Translations under genes and position numbers: made by a program
NCBI GenBank assembly: GCA_002104985.1
Contig: MCGO01000009.1
Span: forward strand, 558,001 to 622,000
Reading direction: 5' to 3'
Source: Rhizoclosmatium globosum
Taxonomy: Eukaryota > Chytridiomycota > Chytridiomycetes > Chytridiales > Chytriomycetaceae
Length of the DNA: 64,000 bases
The notes under the pieces: generated by a model
Seen by the model: the letters and a program-made list of their open reading frames with translations, nothing else
Told to the model about the DNA's origin: nothing
Databases searched by the model: none
Part shown: piece after piece, positions 1 through 11,857 of the stretch
Position numbering within the stretch: the stretch's first letter is position 1
Layout of the letters: each line of letters opens with the position of its first letter

Positions 1-2406
1 CAACAAAGATGGTTATGATCAGAGATATTCTGCTCTATATGGACAAGGTCTATGTCAAGACGGCAAACAAACCTATGATATACGATCTTGGCCTTGACTT
101 GTTCCGTGATACTGTCCTACATTGCCCAACCCTCCCCATTCGTCAAAAGACAGTCGAAACTTTAATGTATCTAATTCTACTGGAACGGCAAGGCGAGATT
201 ATCGATAGAAGCTCCATCAAAACTATCACAAACATGTTCTTGTCCCTGAATAACGTGAATGGTATGTAATCAATGGGACCCTAAAGCCTAGGAAACAGCA
301 ATTGTGGAAACATATGTTGGATGAATCGGAAATCCGATGGAGTCAGCCTTGCTTGAGGGGAGAATCTGTTGCTAAAATGTACACACAACCTTGCAATCCA
401 GCAATCGCCCAAGGAACCATGACAACTTCATCTATCTCCATTTACGAACAAGACTTTGAACGCTATTTCCTTGCCACATCTCGCGAATTCTACCGCCTCG
501 AAGCTGCGCACCTCCTGGAAACCTGCGACGCAAAGACTTTCTTGAGTCGAGTGGCAGAACGAATTTCGGAAGAAGATCAACGTGTTGTTGCATATCTAAG
601 TCCCGACACTGGTCCCAAACTCCAAAAGATTTTAGAAAATGTCCTGATTCAGCAGAATGTTACATCTGTTATCGAGGTACTTTCTTTTCAACGAGTCATT
701 ATTTTAAACAACTAAAAATATGGAACAAATCATAGATGGAAAACTCGGGTCTCGTTGTGATGCTTACAAATAACACAACCGACGACTTGTCCCGCATGTA
801 TCGTCTCTTTGAACGTGTCGAAAATGGCCACCATTCAATGCGCGATTGTATCTCCAAAGAAATCCAGCGACTTGGAAAATCAGTCAACGAGCTGTATGGT
901 GGTACAACAACTACTTCTGCAGCAGGACAACACGGACGTCTCTCTTCCACTACATCAGTACCCTCCGCTCCAGAATCTTCATCCTCCACCGGTCCTGCCC
1001 CTCCCAATCCTGTGAAATGGGTGGAAGCGCTCCTAGAAATCAAGGGTCGATTTGACGCGCTTGTTGTAAATGCATTTGTAAAGAACAAGAGCTTCGTGAA
1101 TACTGTCAACGACGCTATGGGTCTTGTTGTGAATGCGAATCCGAAAGCTAGCGAGTATTTGAGTTTGTTTATTGATGAGAATCTGAAGAAGGGACAGAAA
1201 GGGGTACGTGGTTTCTTGGTGATTAGTATTCTGGTAACTAGTGTATTAACTTTCTTTTGGTTCGTTATTGTTGTTATAGAAAGATGAAAAGGATGTGGAT
1301 GCTGTGTTGGATAGCACTGTAATGTTGTTCAGGCTACTTGATCAAAAAGATGTCTTTGAGCGATATTATAAGTCGCATTTGGCGAAGCGATTACTCTATG
1401 GACGAAGTATAAGTGAGGATACAGAAAGGGCGTTTATTGGGAAGTTGAAGGTGCGTCTTTCACGCATCTGTTTCCCGGTTCAACTCAGACTTTTTTCTTT
1501 TAGATTGAATGCGGTTCTCAATTTACATCCAAACTGGAAGGAATGTTTGTGGATATGAAGGTTTCCGACGATATGATGGTACAATTCAGAAACCAGCCAA
1601 ACACTTCATCATCAACCGACGAAGCCATTGATTTATCCATCAAAGTCCTCACCGTTACTTTCTGGCCTTCTTTCCCAATTCACACACTCAACTACCCAGC
1701 CAACCTAATCGCTCCAATTCAACGTTTCGAACGCTACTACCTCCAAAAACGACACACAGGCCGTAGATTAACCTGGCTCCACAGCATGGGAAACGCCGAC
1801 CTCCGCGCAAACCTCCCCAAAGGCAAAAAAGAAGTCAACATGAACGTCTTTGCCATGATTGTCCTCCTCACATGTTTCAACGACGGCACGGCCGCGGACG
1901 ATGGCACACCAGTCACATACACCAAGATCCTCGAAGCAACAGGAATCCCTGAACCTGAACTCAAAAAGACGTTGCAGAGTCTGAGTCTTGGGAAGCATCG
2001 CCTGTTGACCAAGGGGAAGAAGGGGAAGGAGGTTGGTGAAGGTGATGAGTTCAGCTTGAATCTTGGGTTCACGAGTCCATTAAGCAAGATTAAGATTTTA
2101 ACGATTAGTGGAGGGGGTGGTGGGGGTGCTGGTGTTGGAGCTGTTGAGACGGATGGGGAGCGGGGAGAGACAATGGAGAAGGTGGATGAAGAGAGGAAGC
2201 ATCAAGTCGAAGCTGCGATCGTGAGAATCATGAAGAGTCGAAAGAGGTTGGATCATAATACTCTGGTTGTGGAGGTTACCGGGCAATTGAGTGCACGCTT
2301 TATGCCGTTGCCGGCCATGATCAAGACGAGGATTGAGGGTCTCATCGAACGTGAATATCTGGAGCGAGACCCTGCTGATCGTAGAATCTACAAATACCTT
2401 GCTTGA
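1..2406 (+). CDS. CUL3: Cullin-3 (E3 ligase scaffold), 5' end cut by window edge
   Basis: Scaffold of Cullin-RING ubiquitin ligases that recruit substrates through BTB proteins. Exons by phase-consistent joining: <1-261, 402-676, 736-1203, 1280-1450, 1504-2406. The first junction is least certain; acceptor 401 keeps frame and has a reasonable pyrimidine tract. Cullin-3 signatures are clear: MVMIRDILLYMDKVYV at the left edge, VIEMENSGLV across the second junction, KDVFERYYKSHLAKRLL, and CGSQFTSKLEGMF. The C-terminal NEDD8-acceptor/winged-helix region has IVRIMKSRKRLDHN, with the usual modified lysine in this stretch, and ends YKYLA as cullins do. A short Gly/Val-rich insertion (codons around 2107-2145) precedes the Nedd8 domain. 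N-terminal cullin repeats lie outside the window. The next gene, converging from the other strand, is a BTB protein. Confidence 0.95.
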
Positions 2407-2537
2407 TATTTGAATGTGACAGAAAAGAAATAAAAAAGTATTTTAAGTTATATATTCGTGGATAATCTCGATAATCTATTTCGTTTTACAGTTTTTCAAA
2501 AATAAGTATAGTTTTTTTTTGAAGGTTTGAGGTTTTT

Positions 2538-5500
2538 TTACAATACACCCAACACCACAGAGAATCTCAAATTGGCGCCACCGTTTTCAGTTGCCTTTGC
2601 ATTGAAATCAGACAGCTCTTTAAAAAGATCGCGCGTTAGGCCACGACCATTCACACTGCTAGTTCCAGTTCCGTTTCCTGAAATTGAAACAGCACCATTC
2701 AATGCAATCGTTCCATCAACGATTTCAAACGTATATGTATCTGTCACTGCAGAAGTAATTGCTGTGTAGCAAACGACGCGACACCAAAACTTGATATCCG
2801 GACGTGTGTCATTGTATGGCGAGTATGGCGTCAATTTACGGCAACTTTGATTTTGTTGAAATGTTTAAAAAAAACCTATTGTGAGACATAAATACACGTA
2901 CATTGAAATCGTCATGTTCGAGTCTTTAGTGTTCTCAACGCGCAGGAACCATGAAGACCTTGATTATAGTAAGTTAATAAAGGAATCGAGACTGTAAGGG
3001 CTTTACCCCGCATATGGAACCGCCTCAGACGTCAATTTCTCCTGCCCCTTCAAAAACTTTGCCAAATTCGCAAATTCCGCAGAGAACCGTAAAGGTGGAA
3101 CGTCCAATGAATCGTACATGCACAACTCTTCTTCCATCAACCAGTTCATGAAGCATCGTTCGTTGTATTGGCCAGTCTTGCCTTCAATTGGGTTCACGAT
3201 TCCGAGAATCGGGCTGGGTGGCTTGACGGCGGGGTCCTTTGCGGCAGCGGCTACTTGTGGGGCTAGCGCTGTTATTTTGTCTTGGAGGTCGCATTGGAGG
3301 CGGAAGTGACGGTCAAAGACGAATGTTGGGATGGCGCGTTCTTCTCGCACTAACAGGGCGGATTCGCGGGGCATGTTGCAGTACAATACGCCCTTTGAAA
3401 GGAGGGCTACAGATGGTTCGATGTGCGCGCTGTTGTTGAATGCAACAGCGGGAGCAGAAATTGTTGAGACTTGGTCTGGTTCTGGAATCAATTGTGGTGG
3501 TGGAAGTGATGTAGGCATCGTTGAGGCACGGGAACGTCTTGTTTTAATGACGGGCATACTTGAAGTGCGCGTCATTTGACGAAGAGAGGAGAGGCTGAGT
3601 CCTCCTGATGCTTCAGGGTAGAACAGAGAATAGTTTGGGGAACCAAATTCATGATGTGATGGTGGATCAAACATTGATTTTCTACGGTTTGACTTGTCTT
3701 CGAGGGAAGAGGGAAGTTGTGTCGATGTCCCACTGACAGATGCCCTACTGCGCTTGGGGGTTACCAATGGAATCGCAAGACTCGTTGGACGGACATATTC
3801 AACATCGTCTTCCACAATGAATGCACTGCGGCGACGAACTTTTGCATCTTCATTTACATTGGAGCTACGACGTTTGGATGGTTCTGGAGCCGAGCCAGCG
3901 GCCACAACCACGCGTTGTGTCTCATCCAAAGCACTACGGCGACGAACTTTTGGAGTCGCGTCCGCAGCAATTGCAGCAGATTGTGCAGCAAGAGCCATTG
4001 CATCAGAATATGTGTTCTCAACAATAAGTTGCTTCTTGGTGATATCGTCCGCCATGAAACCGCTATGGCGCTTACTTTTGGGTGATGGTTCTGTAGCATT
4101 GGATGAAACAATTGGAGCAATCGGGGGCAATTCGCCGTGGTAACTATGACGATTTAACTTTTGAGGAATGTCTTCGCCATCCTCCAAGGCAAGTAGAACC
4201 ATACTTCGGCGATGACTCTTGACTGCATGCGTATCGATGAGAGGGCCCCCAGCATCGATAAGAGTATTACGTCTTGCTTGGCGAGGAGACTCGGGAATAT
4301 CGTAAGCTCCACTCAAACGGTGAGTACTGTATCTACTGAAATCTTCTGCAGAAGGTCTCTTGTCAGAACGGAAACTTTCACCCATACTGATTTGACTCAT
4401 TCGCTTAGCCTTTGCCTGAGTCTTGGACGGCAAGTGCACAAGCTTTCCAAGAGACAAGACATTGGTGTTCAATCCATCAATCTGACAAATCTATATATCA
4501 GCACAAAAATTCGTCGGGTAATCACACCATCCCAACTTACCGTCATAGTATACTCAGCAAAGTTGGGAAACCGAATCTTCAAGACCTCCACAATAAAGTT
4601 AAACCTCTCGTACTCCGAATCCACAAAAAACACATCACTCTGCACGATTCTGACAAACCAATCAAACTCCATCTTTGGAAAGGTTTTCGAGCGAAGGTTT
4701 TTGCTGGTGCTGCCCTCTCGACACAAGTAGGTCAAGACGTTCTTGAGGAGGAGGGAAGTTGGGTACCCGTAATCGAAACGCGAGGCATAGTCCAGGTAAA
4801 TAAGGGCATTCGAAGACGAGTATTCAATCTTCTTGATGAAATCTCGACACATGATTGAGAGTTCATAGTCTTGGAAGTAGAATGAGGTAGCAAGGAGAGC
4901 GAGAAGGTTATCGTACGTCACATGATCGGAAAAGTCGCCATACAATCTATGGCGTTATTTTAGCCCTCCTTAAGCGTAAAAAGATGTTATGAGAAAGCAT
5001 ACCGTTTGAAAACGATTTGGATTCCTTCATCATTCACATTCAAATCCATGATATCCAATTCCAACACCCAATGCGATAAGACAATACCAGCATCCTCTCT
5101 CATTTCTTGAAGCTCTTCCATTTTTCCAGCTAGGTACGGGTTGTTGAAGAGAACGATTCGATGCAGGTTGTAGGAAGTGCCAAGGGCCTTCACTGTGATA
5201 TCTGAGAAGAGGGCGTCGTGGAGACCAAACTTGACTAGATTGCTGCACAGGATATTCATGAGCTCTGGGTCAGATGGGAGGTGCGGTTCACTGAAATCAC
5301 GCTTCATAAGGGGCAAGGAGTTAATTGAGGCGGTATCAGTTCCGCCAATGACGGGAGGCCCCGCGGGTTGTCGTTGTAGCGAGAGAGATGTCACGTCACG
5401 AATAGGGCGGGATCGTTTGCTGTGCGATTTAATTTGGGGGGGTAGGTGATGAAGGGGAAAGGGGAAAGAGGTGTTATTGAGCCAAGCGAATCGAGACCCA

Positions 5501-5848
5501 CAGCCCCTAAAATTGCTCCCTATGCCAAGCAGAGCAACTTCTCCTTACATTAGTTTCATGATCTTGTCTCTGTTCATAACGATCATGAGCGGGACTGGAT
5601 AAGGTTTAATTAGATATGCAGAGAGGGACAGGGATCAGGAAAGCGGACTCACGAGGCCCTTGGGTGGCAACTGACTTGACGGGTGCTGGCGGGGAATACG
5701 GAACACCCGAGCGCTCGTCCTTGTCCTCTTTGCCGTCCCGCGGAAGATCGCCAGTGCCGGTGCCGGTGCCGTTGCTGAAGATGGCGAATGCAGACTTGGG
5801 CCGCTCGCCTTGTTGGAAAGGCGTCCATTGCGCAAGTTGCTTCAGCAT
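2538..5848 (-). CDS. BTB/POZ domain protein with RRxS-rich linker (candidate CUL3 adaptor)
   Basis: Six exons on the minus strand: 5848-5653, 5519-5003, 4946-4541, 4490-3007, 2958-2902, 2844-2538. All phases agree and give 988 aa. The first junction is the weakest, because no ATG precedes the BTB exon in frame and the ATG at 5848 fits only with acceptor 5520. The BTB fold is visible at HDALFSDITVKALG...YNLHRIVL, with the BACK-like helical part in exon 3. Exon 4 is a long Ser/Arg-rich linker with repeated basophilic kinase motifs (RRRSA, KRRSS, HRRSM, RHSG). The C-terminus (YAGSSWFLRVEN... to LRFSVVLGVL) resembles the conserved end domain of fungal BTB proteins and is only recovered by splicing two small exons. 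Probable role: substrate receptor for CUL3 (inference from the BTB domain and neighbour). Substrate unknown. Confidence 0.82.
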
Positions 5849-5917
5849 TTTTCAGGAAAAACCTTATAAACCCATTAAAAGAATTCGGTTATCTTATGTA
5901 TTTCTCTATGAGGGTTA

Positions 5918-7206
5918 TCAAAATGCAATAAAGGCAACTACTCCCGCAATCACACCCGTCAATAATGATGAAACGAAATTAATCTGGTGATTATCCCTTT
6001 CAAAGAGAACAAAAAGGCAAGTCAGTATCCTATCATAAGATTCAAAACAAAGGAAAGGATATGAAACTTACAAGACTTCCCATCCCGACACAACAACCAA
6101 ATCCGTCTTCTCTTCTCCTTTCTTGAGTCTCCGAAAATCCTGCGTGATCTGTCCACTCTTCTTATTAAACGTGCTCCGCTGCAACGTTGCTCCCAGCACA
6201 GAATCAATCATGGATCCAATAAACCCACACACAGACGCAAAAACAACAAGTCGCGTAATGAGTCCAAGAGAGAAACAAGGTGACGAAATGTGACTGAGTG
6301 CAGCAATCAATCCAATCACCGCACCACCGGCGATAGAAGCTAGTGTTCCGATCAAGGAGATTCCACCGTTGGTTCCTTTTGGAACAGGACGGAGAGTTGT
6401 GATTAAGTACGGATCGGATTTTGAGAAGACGCCAAGTTCTGAAGCCCATGTGTCTCCGTTACAGCATGCATAGGTTCTGCCGGTGAGGTATGGTTAGGTT
6501 TTGTGTTGATTGGGTAACAGTACCCATGAGGACAATGGAGAAAGGGAGTAACAAATGGTACAGGAATGAACGTTGAAGGAGAGAAGGGGAAAATGTGTGA
6601 AGGGAGTCGTCAATGTCTCCCTCTCACCAAATCCTCCCCTTTTGTAAACTAACCCAATATACGCGGCTAATAGAGCCGTATTTAACCTTGACAGCCAATT
6701 TGTGCTCGAATCTGCGAAACAGAGACCCTCCATGGAACCCTTATTCTCATGTACCACGAGCATGTAGTGGAGACAAGCAATCACAGTTCCAGTAAAGCCA
6801 TTCGAAAACACTTGCACCGCATTCCTTTGCCCGCCTTCCTTGAAATCTTCTTCGAGCTTTTTCTTTGTGGATGTTCCGACTTTGGTGAGTTTTGATGATG
6901 AAAGGTAGAAAGTGAGCAGTACTTTTTTTTGATGCGATTGGTCAGTGGGAGGTAATTGAACGATCGAAAGGAAGAAAGAGAAAGAGTACCGGTCATAAAG
7001 AGGATGAAAGGGTGGGAGAAGGTTGGGAAGCAGACGGCAGCTGTGTGTTGTGTGTTGGGGCTTAGCACCTTGTAGACATGATCTTGCATGATCTACTCTT
7101 AAACAATCTCACCAGCAGCAACAGCACCAGAGAGACTCAGCGACTTCTTTTTCAGGCCATGATAGGCAAGGCCGCCGTAGAGTATGGTTGTAGCAAGAAT
7201 GTGCAT
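5918..7206 (-). CDS. DUF92/TMEM19-family integral membrane protein
   Basis: Five exons: 7206-7113, 7040-6990, 6921-6654, 6476-6072, 5996-5918; phases agree, 298 aa. Start at 7206 gives MHILATTILYGGLAYHGLKK, a membrane segment typical of the family. Family hallmarks follow in order: KLTKVGT...LEEDFKEGGQRNAVQV, YACCNGDTWASELGV, LRPVPKGTNGGISLIG, the SMIDSVLGATLQ motif, and terminal DNHQINFVSSLLTGV followed by a last membrane helix. The human relative is TMEM19; related plant and bacterial proteins include phytyl-phosphate kinases, so a lipid or isoprenoid phosphate role is possible but unproven here. About six hydrophobic segments are visible. The gene ends 69 bp before the BTB gene on the same strand and shares a divergent 5' region with the FN3-CCCH gene. 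Confidence 0.9.
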
Positions 7207-7578
7207 GACGGAGTTTGCGGGGGAAAACTTTGAAAGAGGTCAAATGAAGCAATTCTCTCTCCTTTCCAGTATTTAAACGCGCACCCATGTGCATTCATAC
7301 TTTTAAGGGATGATTCGATATTGTATCGTGCGTATCAAGTCAAGAATATTATTGCGTTAAACCTAACGTTCAACCCATAGTATTACAACTTGATGAGTCC
7401 TGACCTTTTTTCAGATGATTATAATTGTGTAAAGAAAAAGAAGAAGGAAGAAGGAAGAAAGCAGAAACAGAAAGATTTGTTTTTCCACAAAGAACAAAGA
7501 TGGTTGGTCGCGCAGTCGAATTCACACCACTCCAGCTAATGCGCTATTTGGCACGTATTTTAGCCGCATATTTCCGAG
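7207..7578. promoter_or_regulatory. Divergent intergenic region with an overlapping upstream ORF
   Basis: 372 bp between the divergent start codons of the DUF92 gene (-) and the FN3-CCCH gene (+). The right end is purine-rich (AAGAAGGAAG runs around 7433-7480). An ATG at 7500 in a good context (AAAGATGG) opens a 38-codon ORF that ends at 7616, overlapping the main ATG at 7579 in another frame. If it is in the transcript it would act as an overlapping uORF; a 5' UTR intron could remove it. No clear TATA box was seen. Confidence 0.5.
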
Positions 7579-10500
7579 ATGTCCGATTCCGACGACGACA
7601 TGCCGGGTCTTGTTGAGGTTGAGCAGCCGATTCCAGGGGCAACTCGGACACAAACAAACGAGGACACTGTTGACTCGGACGACGACTCGGACTTTGACGA
7701 TTCGGACATGCCGGACTTGGTTGATGCACCGGCGGAAGTTGGCGGAGCTGTGGTGCGTGTTCGTGTGCTTTGTTGACTGTGTTTTGGCTGGTGTTTTGGA
7801 AGTGGTGGTGGGCAAGCGCTGTGCTCTTGATATACTAACGTGTAAACACAGTCCTCGGGCATTGACGATGACGATGACGATGACGATGATGACATGCCCG
7901 CTCTTGTGGATGCACCAGGTACTTCAGACTACCGCTTTGCTGTGCGTATCAAATCCCTCTGACCTGAACTGCTGAAACTGCGATTCATCCTGACTTTCGC
8001 CTTTCACAGAAAACTATGGACGCCATTGACTCGGATGATGATGATGATGATGATGATGATATGCCTGAACTTGTGGACTTGGTGCGTGTGTGTTTGTTTG
8101 CCCACAATCCCCTTCTGAACGTCTTCTCTAGGACCCAAGTGCGAACCAACAAAGTCGGTACAAGGAATACACGGGCGATGAAGACGACGAAGACGAAGAT
8201 TACTCTCAGCCAAACTCTTCCTCTTCCTACCTTGCTCCTCGCAGTGCGCCAAAGTACGGCGACCAGTCCGACCTCTTCCAAGCTGCTGCAACTTGTTGTA
8301 ACAAAGCACAGCTCCATGTTCTTGGACTGTGTCAGTCGCCGCTTGTCTCAAAACTTGTCGGTCTCATCAACGAACGTAAAAGCACTGCTCAGTTAAATGT
8401 TGAAGCAAACAAACAAATGAATGATGCGGAAGCTCGTTTGATGGACACTGAGGAGTCAATGACTGCAGAGGAGCAGGTAAAATTTCGAATGCGAGTGCAA
8501 CTCTGAGAAAGATAGCGAGCGAGCCGATGAACGAGAATATCAGAGATTGATCTGCAATGGTACTCGTCAATAAGTAAAATGCGATGTACTATAAATTCGC
8601 GCACTGATGGAACGATAAAGAGCAGTGAATTCTGGAGACCACCAGTTGTTAGCAGTCACAATATCTGGATGTATACTCATTTTCAGGAAGTTTATGGAGC
8701 GGCAGCTTGGAGTGAACTCGTTTATGATTGAACGGGTTGGCAGTAATTGGGCCTGTTTGAACAGTGGACAGATATTCTTTAAACCATAGGACGTTCCTCT
8801 TACCTTATTTCTCATATTTACAGGCCGAAGTTGAAAAGCTGATTGACGATTCATGGGACTTGATTGGAAACTTTGAAAAGAAACTCGTTCAAATCAACGA
8901 AGAATTGAAAAAGACGGATCTCGAATTCATTGAAGAAATTAAACGCGCCCACAACCGCCTTCAGCAACAATTTGGTCGATACAAGAACGGCGCGATGAAG
9001 ACACAGAAGGCCAAAGCTGAAATGGGTCGAAGTGCGCGTATGTATCAGCAATACAATGGTCGTAAGGGACACATGACTGAGGAAGTCAGTGCGAATATGC
9101 GTGAGTGATTTATACATATTATTTTATTTTTTTGAGTTCCTGGGGTTTCCTTCTTGCTTGAACTCACCTTTTTTTTTGTTCAGTCGGTCTTCTTGAAATT
9201 GATCAGGCTTTGAAAACTCTGGTTAACGCAAAGTTCCGCTCAAAGTACTTGCTCTCATCAAGCGACATTACTTTCTCCGTGAAACGTCGAAGTCCAAAAT
9301 ACGGTGACAAGAGTGACCCTGAAGTGCGAGAGATTGCACAAAAGAAGCAAGGTACAGTTACAACGCTCTCTCGCAATTGTGGAATATGCTGAGCTTACTG
9401 AAATAATATAGAGCCTGTCTGGTCAATCATGGCCCGTTCAAGAACTGGCGGTTTGCAAAGATACAACTCAAACCCAAACAGAATCCAACGTGTTATTCTG
9501 CTTGAATACCGTAAGTTTAGAATCTGTTCTCTGATGGACTTGCTGGGCAAAATTTTTTTTTCTCACTTTTTTCCTCAGCAACTCAACCAACATGTCCTGA
9601 AGTGACGATCACTGATACCGCAGAAGGTCGATATGTCAGCATCTCGTGGGGTGTTAGTTTGTCGGAAGAGAGACAGATTGATAAGTGCGAAGTATCCATG
9701 AGGGTTAATGGTGGCTTGTGGGGACCTATCTGGTCCGGTGATGTCAACAGCTGTGTTGTTACAATTGAGGAATACGGACTTTTGAGCTTCAGAATTCGGG
9801 TAAGACTTTGATTTGGGTAAAAAATTGTATCACTGACTCTCTTTAGGCCCACAACGAGCTTGGATGGGGAGTTTACTCTTACATTCGCGATGTCAACATT
9901 GCAAAGTGGAAGCTTCCAGTCAAAAACAGTCACAACCCATCTGCATCTAAAAAGAGCAAGGCTGGTGAAACTGTTGCGTCTGTGGCTGCTGGAACTGATG
10001 TTGATGCTGCTCTCACATCTTTGAAAGAGAAGATCTCTGCCATCACCTCTGCAAACCCCAACTTGGAATCTCGTCACAGGGTCTTGACTGAGCTCATTGG
10101 AACCCTCCCAGCTATCACCCGTCACCACCAACACCTCCCCATTCTCACGAGACATGTTGCAGGTGTTATCCAGGCAACTGAACAGGCCATGGCCAAAGCC
10201 GCGAAACAAATTACAAACGAATGGCGAATTAAGCTGACTGCATTTACCAACGAAATTCTCAAGACCCCAGACGAGTCCTTCACATCCCCACGTCCAACTT
10301 GGACCACACGATCTGAATTCTCAGACTTGATTGAGGGATACGTTAGCAACAAGACTCTTGACGATGACTCTTTGGAGTTGACGAGTCAAAGTCGTAACCA
10401 AATCTGGCAGGCTATCAGTGGAATGTACACGAAGCGACCCATCAAGTTAATTCCAACTGTGATCACAAGCGCCAACAACAAGGGAGGGGTTCCCCTTGTC

Positions 10501-11556
10501 TCTGGAAGCACTGCAGTCACTATTGTGACTCCTGGTCTTGCCGTCCTCCGCAAGCTAGACCGCGTATTGCAAGCATACGTCGAAGCTGCTGACGCAGGAG
10601 TCTTCGCTGTGAGCAATACTGGAGTCAAGGAGTGGGCGGACGTTGTGTCCAAGGCTGTGGGTCGCGCTATTGAGCGTGAAGAAGTCAAGGCTGATGAAGT
10701 CCAAAAAGCGGAACGTCAACGAGTCGAGCAGGAACGCATTGAAGCTGAAGAGCGGGAGATGAAGGAACGGGCACGTATTGAAGCTGAGCTTCGACGTCGT
10801 GCTGCCGCTGAGGAGAAGGAGCGTGTTCTGATTGCTAAACGATTGGAGAAGGAGGAAGCTGAGCGACGAGAGGCACAGATGAGGGAGGAGATGGAGGCTG
10901 CGAGGGTGAATGAGGCTGCTGCTAGGGAAAAGGAATATGCAAGACAACGTGCCTTGGAGGAGTCGCGTGCCGCAAGAGATGAAATGATGAGACGTCAGAC
11001 TCCTGGATTTGGTGGAGCTGCAGGTATGATGTACATTCGTGGAAGATGTTTTGTGCGTTTGCTTATTCTTTATTTGGTAGTTGAACAACATCATCATGAA
11101 TCTGCAAAACCTGCCATCAAGGTTGTTAAGGTTCCCCGACAGAAGCCGTCAGCATCTTCGTTGAACGAGGTACCGTCTGTTCCTCCCTCTGTCGAGAGAT
11201 TGGAGCCCACTGTTAACAGAACTTACAAGTTCGGAAGCCATGGTGATGAGGAAGTGGCTGTTGCTGCTCCTTCAACCAAACAAACTACGTGCAAGTTCTT
11301 TAACACACCTAAAGGATGCAGAAACGGCGATAACTGCAAGAACCTCCATGTTGCTGCTGTCACTCCTGCTGCTGAATCGACTGAGGCCCCTGTTGCCTCA
11401 GTGAATGAGGCTGTTGAAGTGTGCAAGTTCTTCAACAGTAGAATGGGATGCAGATTTGGAGACAAGTGTCGTCATGCACACATTGAGGGACAACGTCCAC
11501 CTAGACCGCAAAAGAAGGTCAGCAGAGAAGTTGTGGCTGAGGCAGTCAGTGCGTAA
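7579..11556 (+). CDS. Acidic-repeat / coiled-coil / fibronectin III / double CCCH zinc-finger protein
   Basis: Ten exons: 7579-7752, 7852-7941, 8010-8081, 8132-8476, 8824-9100, 9184-9351, 9412-9510, 9579-9799, 9847-11023, 11081-11556; all phases agree, 1,032 aa. Residues 1-112 hold four Asp-run modules ending MPxLV. Residues about 228-330 are helical and charged. About 409-505 fit a fibronectin type III domain (core VSISWG, end RIRAHNELGWGVYSY). About 760-865 are a Glu/Arg-rich coiled coil. Two C-x8-C-x5-C-x3-H zinc fingers lie at about 945-963 (CKFFNTPKGCRNGDNCKNLH) and 988-1006. CCCH fingers usually bind RNA, so an RNA-associated scaffold is a reasonable inference, but I do not recognise a named family. 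The 57-nt last intron is in frame without a stop, so retention would simply add 19 residues. Confidence 0.85.
7582..8081 (+). repeat. Tandemly duplicated acidic exons, (D)n-MPxLV modules
   Basis: Four copies of an Asp-run followed by Met-Pro-x-Leu-Val: two in exon 1 (DDDMPGLVE; DDSDMPDLVDAP), one in exon 2 (ten Asp then MPALVDAPG), one in exon 3 (nine Asp then MPELVDL). Exons 2 and 3 are symmetrical (phase 0-0) and all three exons are followed by a GTGCGT donor, as expected after exon duplication. Exon 3 contains a (GAT)9 run at 8034-8060, liable to length change. Confidence 0.85.
8477..8823 (+). other. Unusually long intron (347 nt)
   Basis: Introns here are mostly 45-80 nt; this one is 347 nt, with a GT donor (gtaaaa) and a pyrimidine-rich acceptor (tatttacag). 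No coding continuation is needed, as flanking exons join in frame. I saw no convincing snoRNA boxes or tRNA in it. Confidence 0.6.
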
Positions 11557-11857
11557 AGACGAATTTCATTGGATTATTTCTTGTTTTTTTGGACGCAAGG
11601 AACTGTCTTTCTTTTTTCTGTTTTGCTGAGGTTTATTGGGTTTGAGTGTGGGAACTGTAATGTGATTGAAGATGTTCTTGTTATTATTATTATTATGCTT
11701 GTTTTGATGATGATGGTGGTGTGAATTATACTCTGAACCAAAAGAATAAAAGGATGGAGTGTGGATAGGTAGAGGTTAATTAAGGAGTTCTCTTTTCTTT
11801 GAGTTGTTCTCTTTTCTTTGGTTTCCCCTTCTCTCCTTTTTTCTATTCACTCTTGGG
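11557..11857. other. Intergenic region between FN3-CCCH gene and NDUFA6
   Basis: 301 bp holding the 3' UTR of the upstream gene (TTATTATTATTATTATG tract around 11681, AATAAAAG near 11745) and the 5' region of NDUFA6, which is rich in TTCTCTTTTCTTT pyrimidine repeats just before the start codon. No further gene seen. Confidence 0.6.

Noticed and set aside
2538..2834. Separate small hypothetical gene on the minus strand
   Set aside because: Phase-consistent splicing links it to the BTB gene as its final exon, completing a conserved C-terminal domain.
6494..6817. Independent minus-strand ORF in the DUF92 locus
   Set aside because: It is one exon of the DUF92 gene reading on into the following intron.
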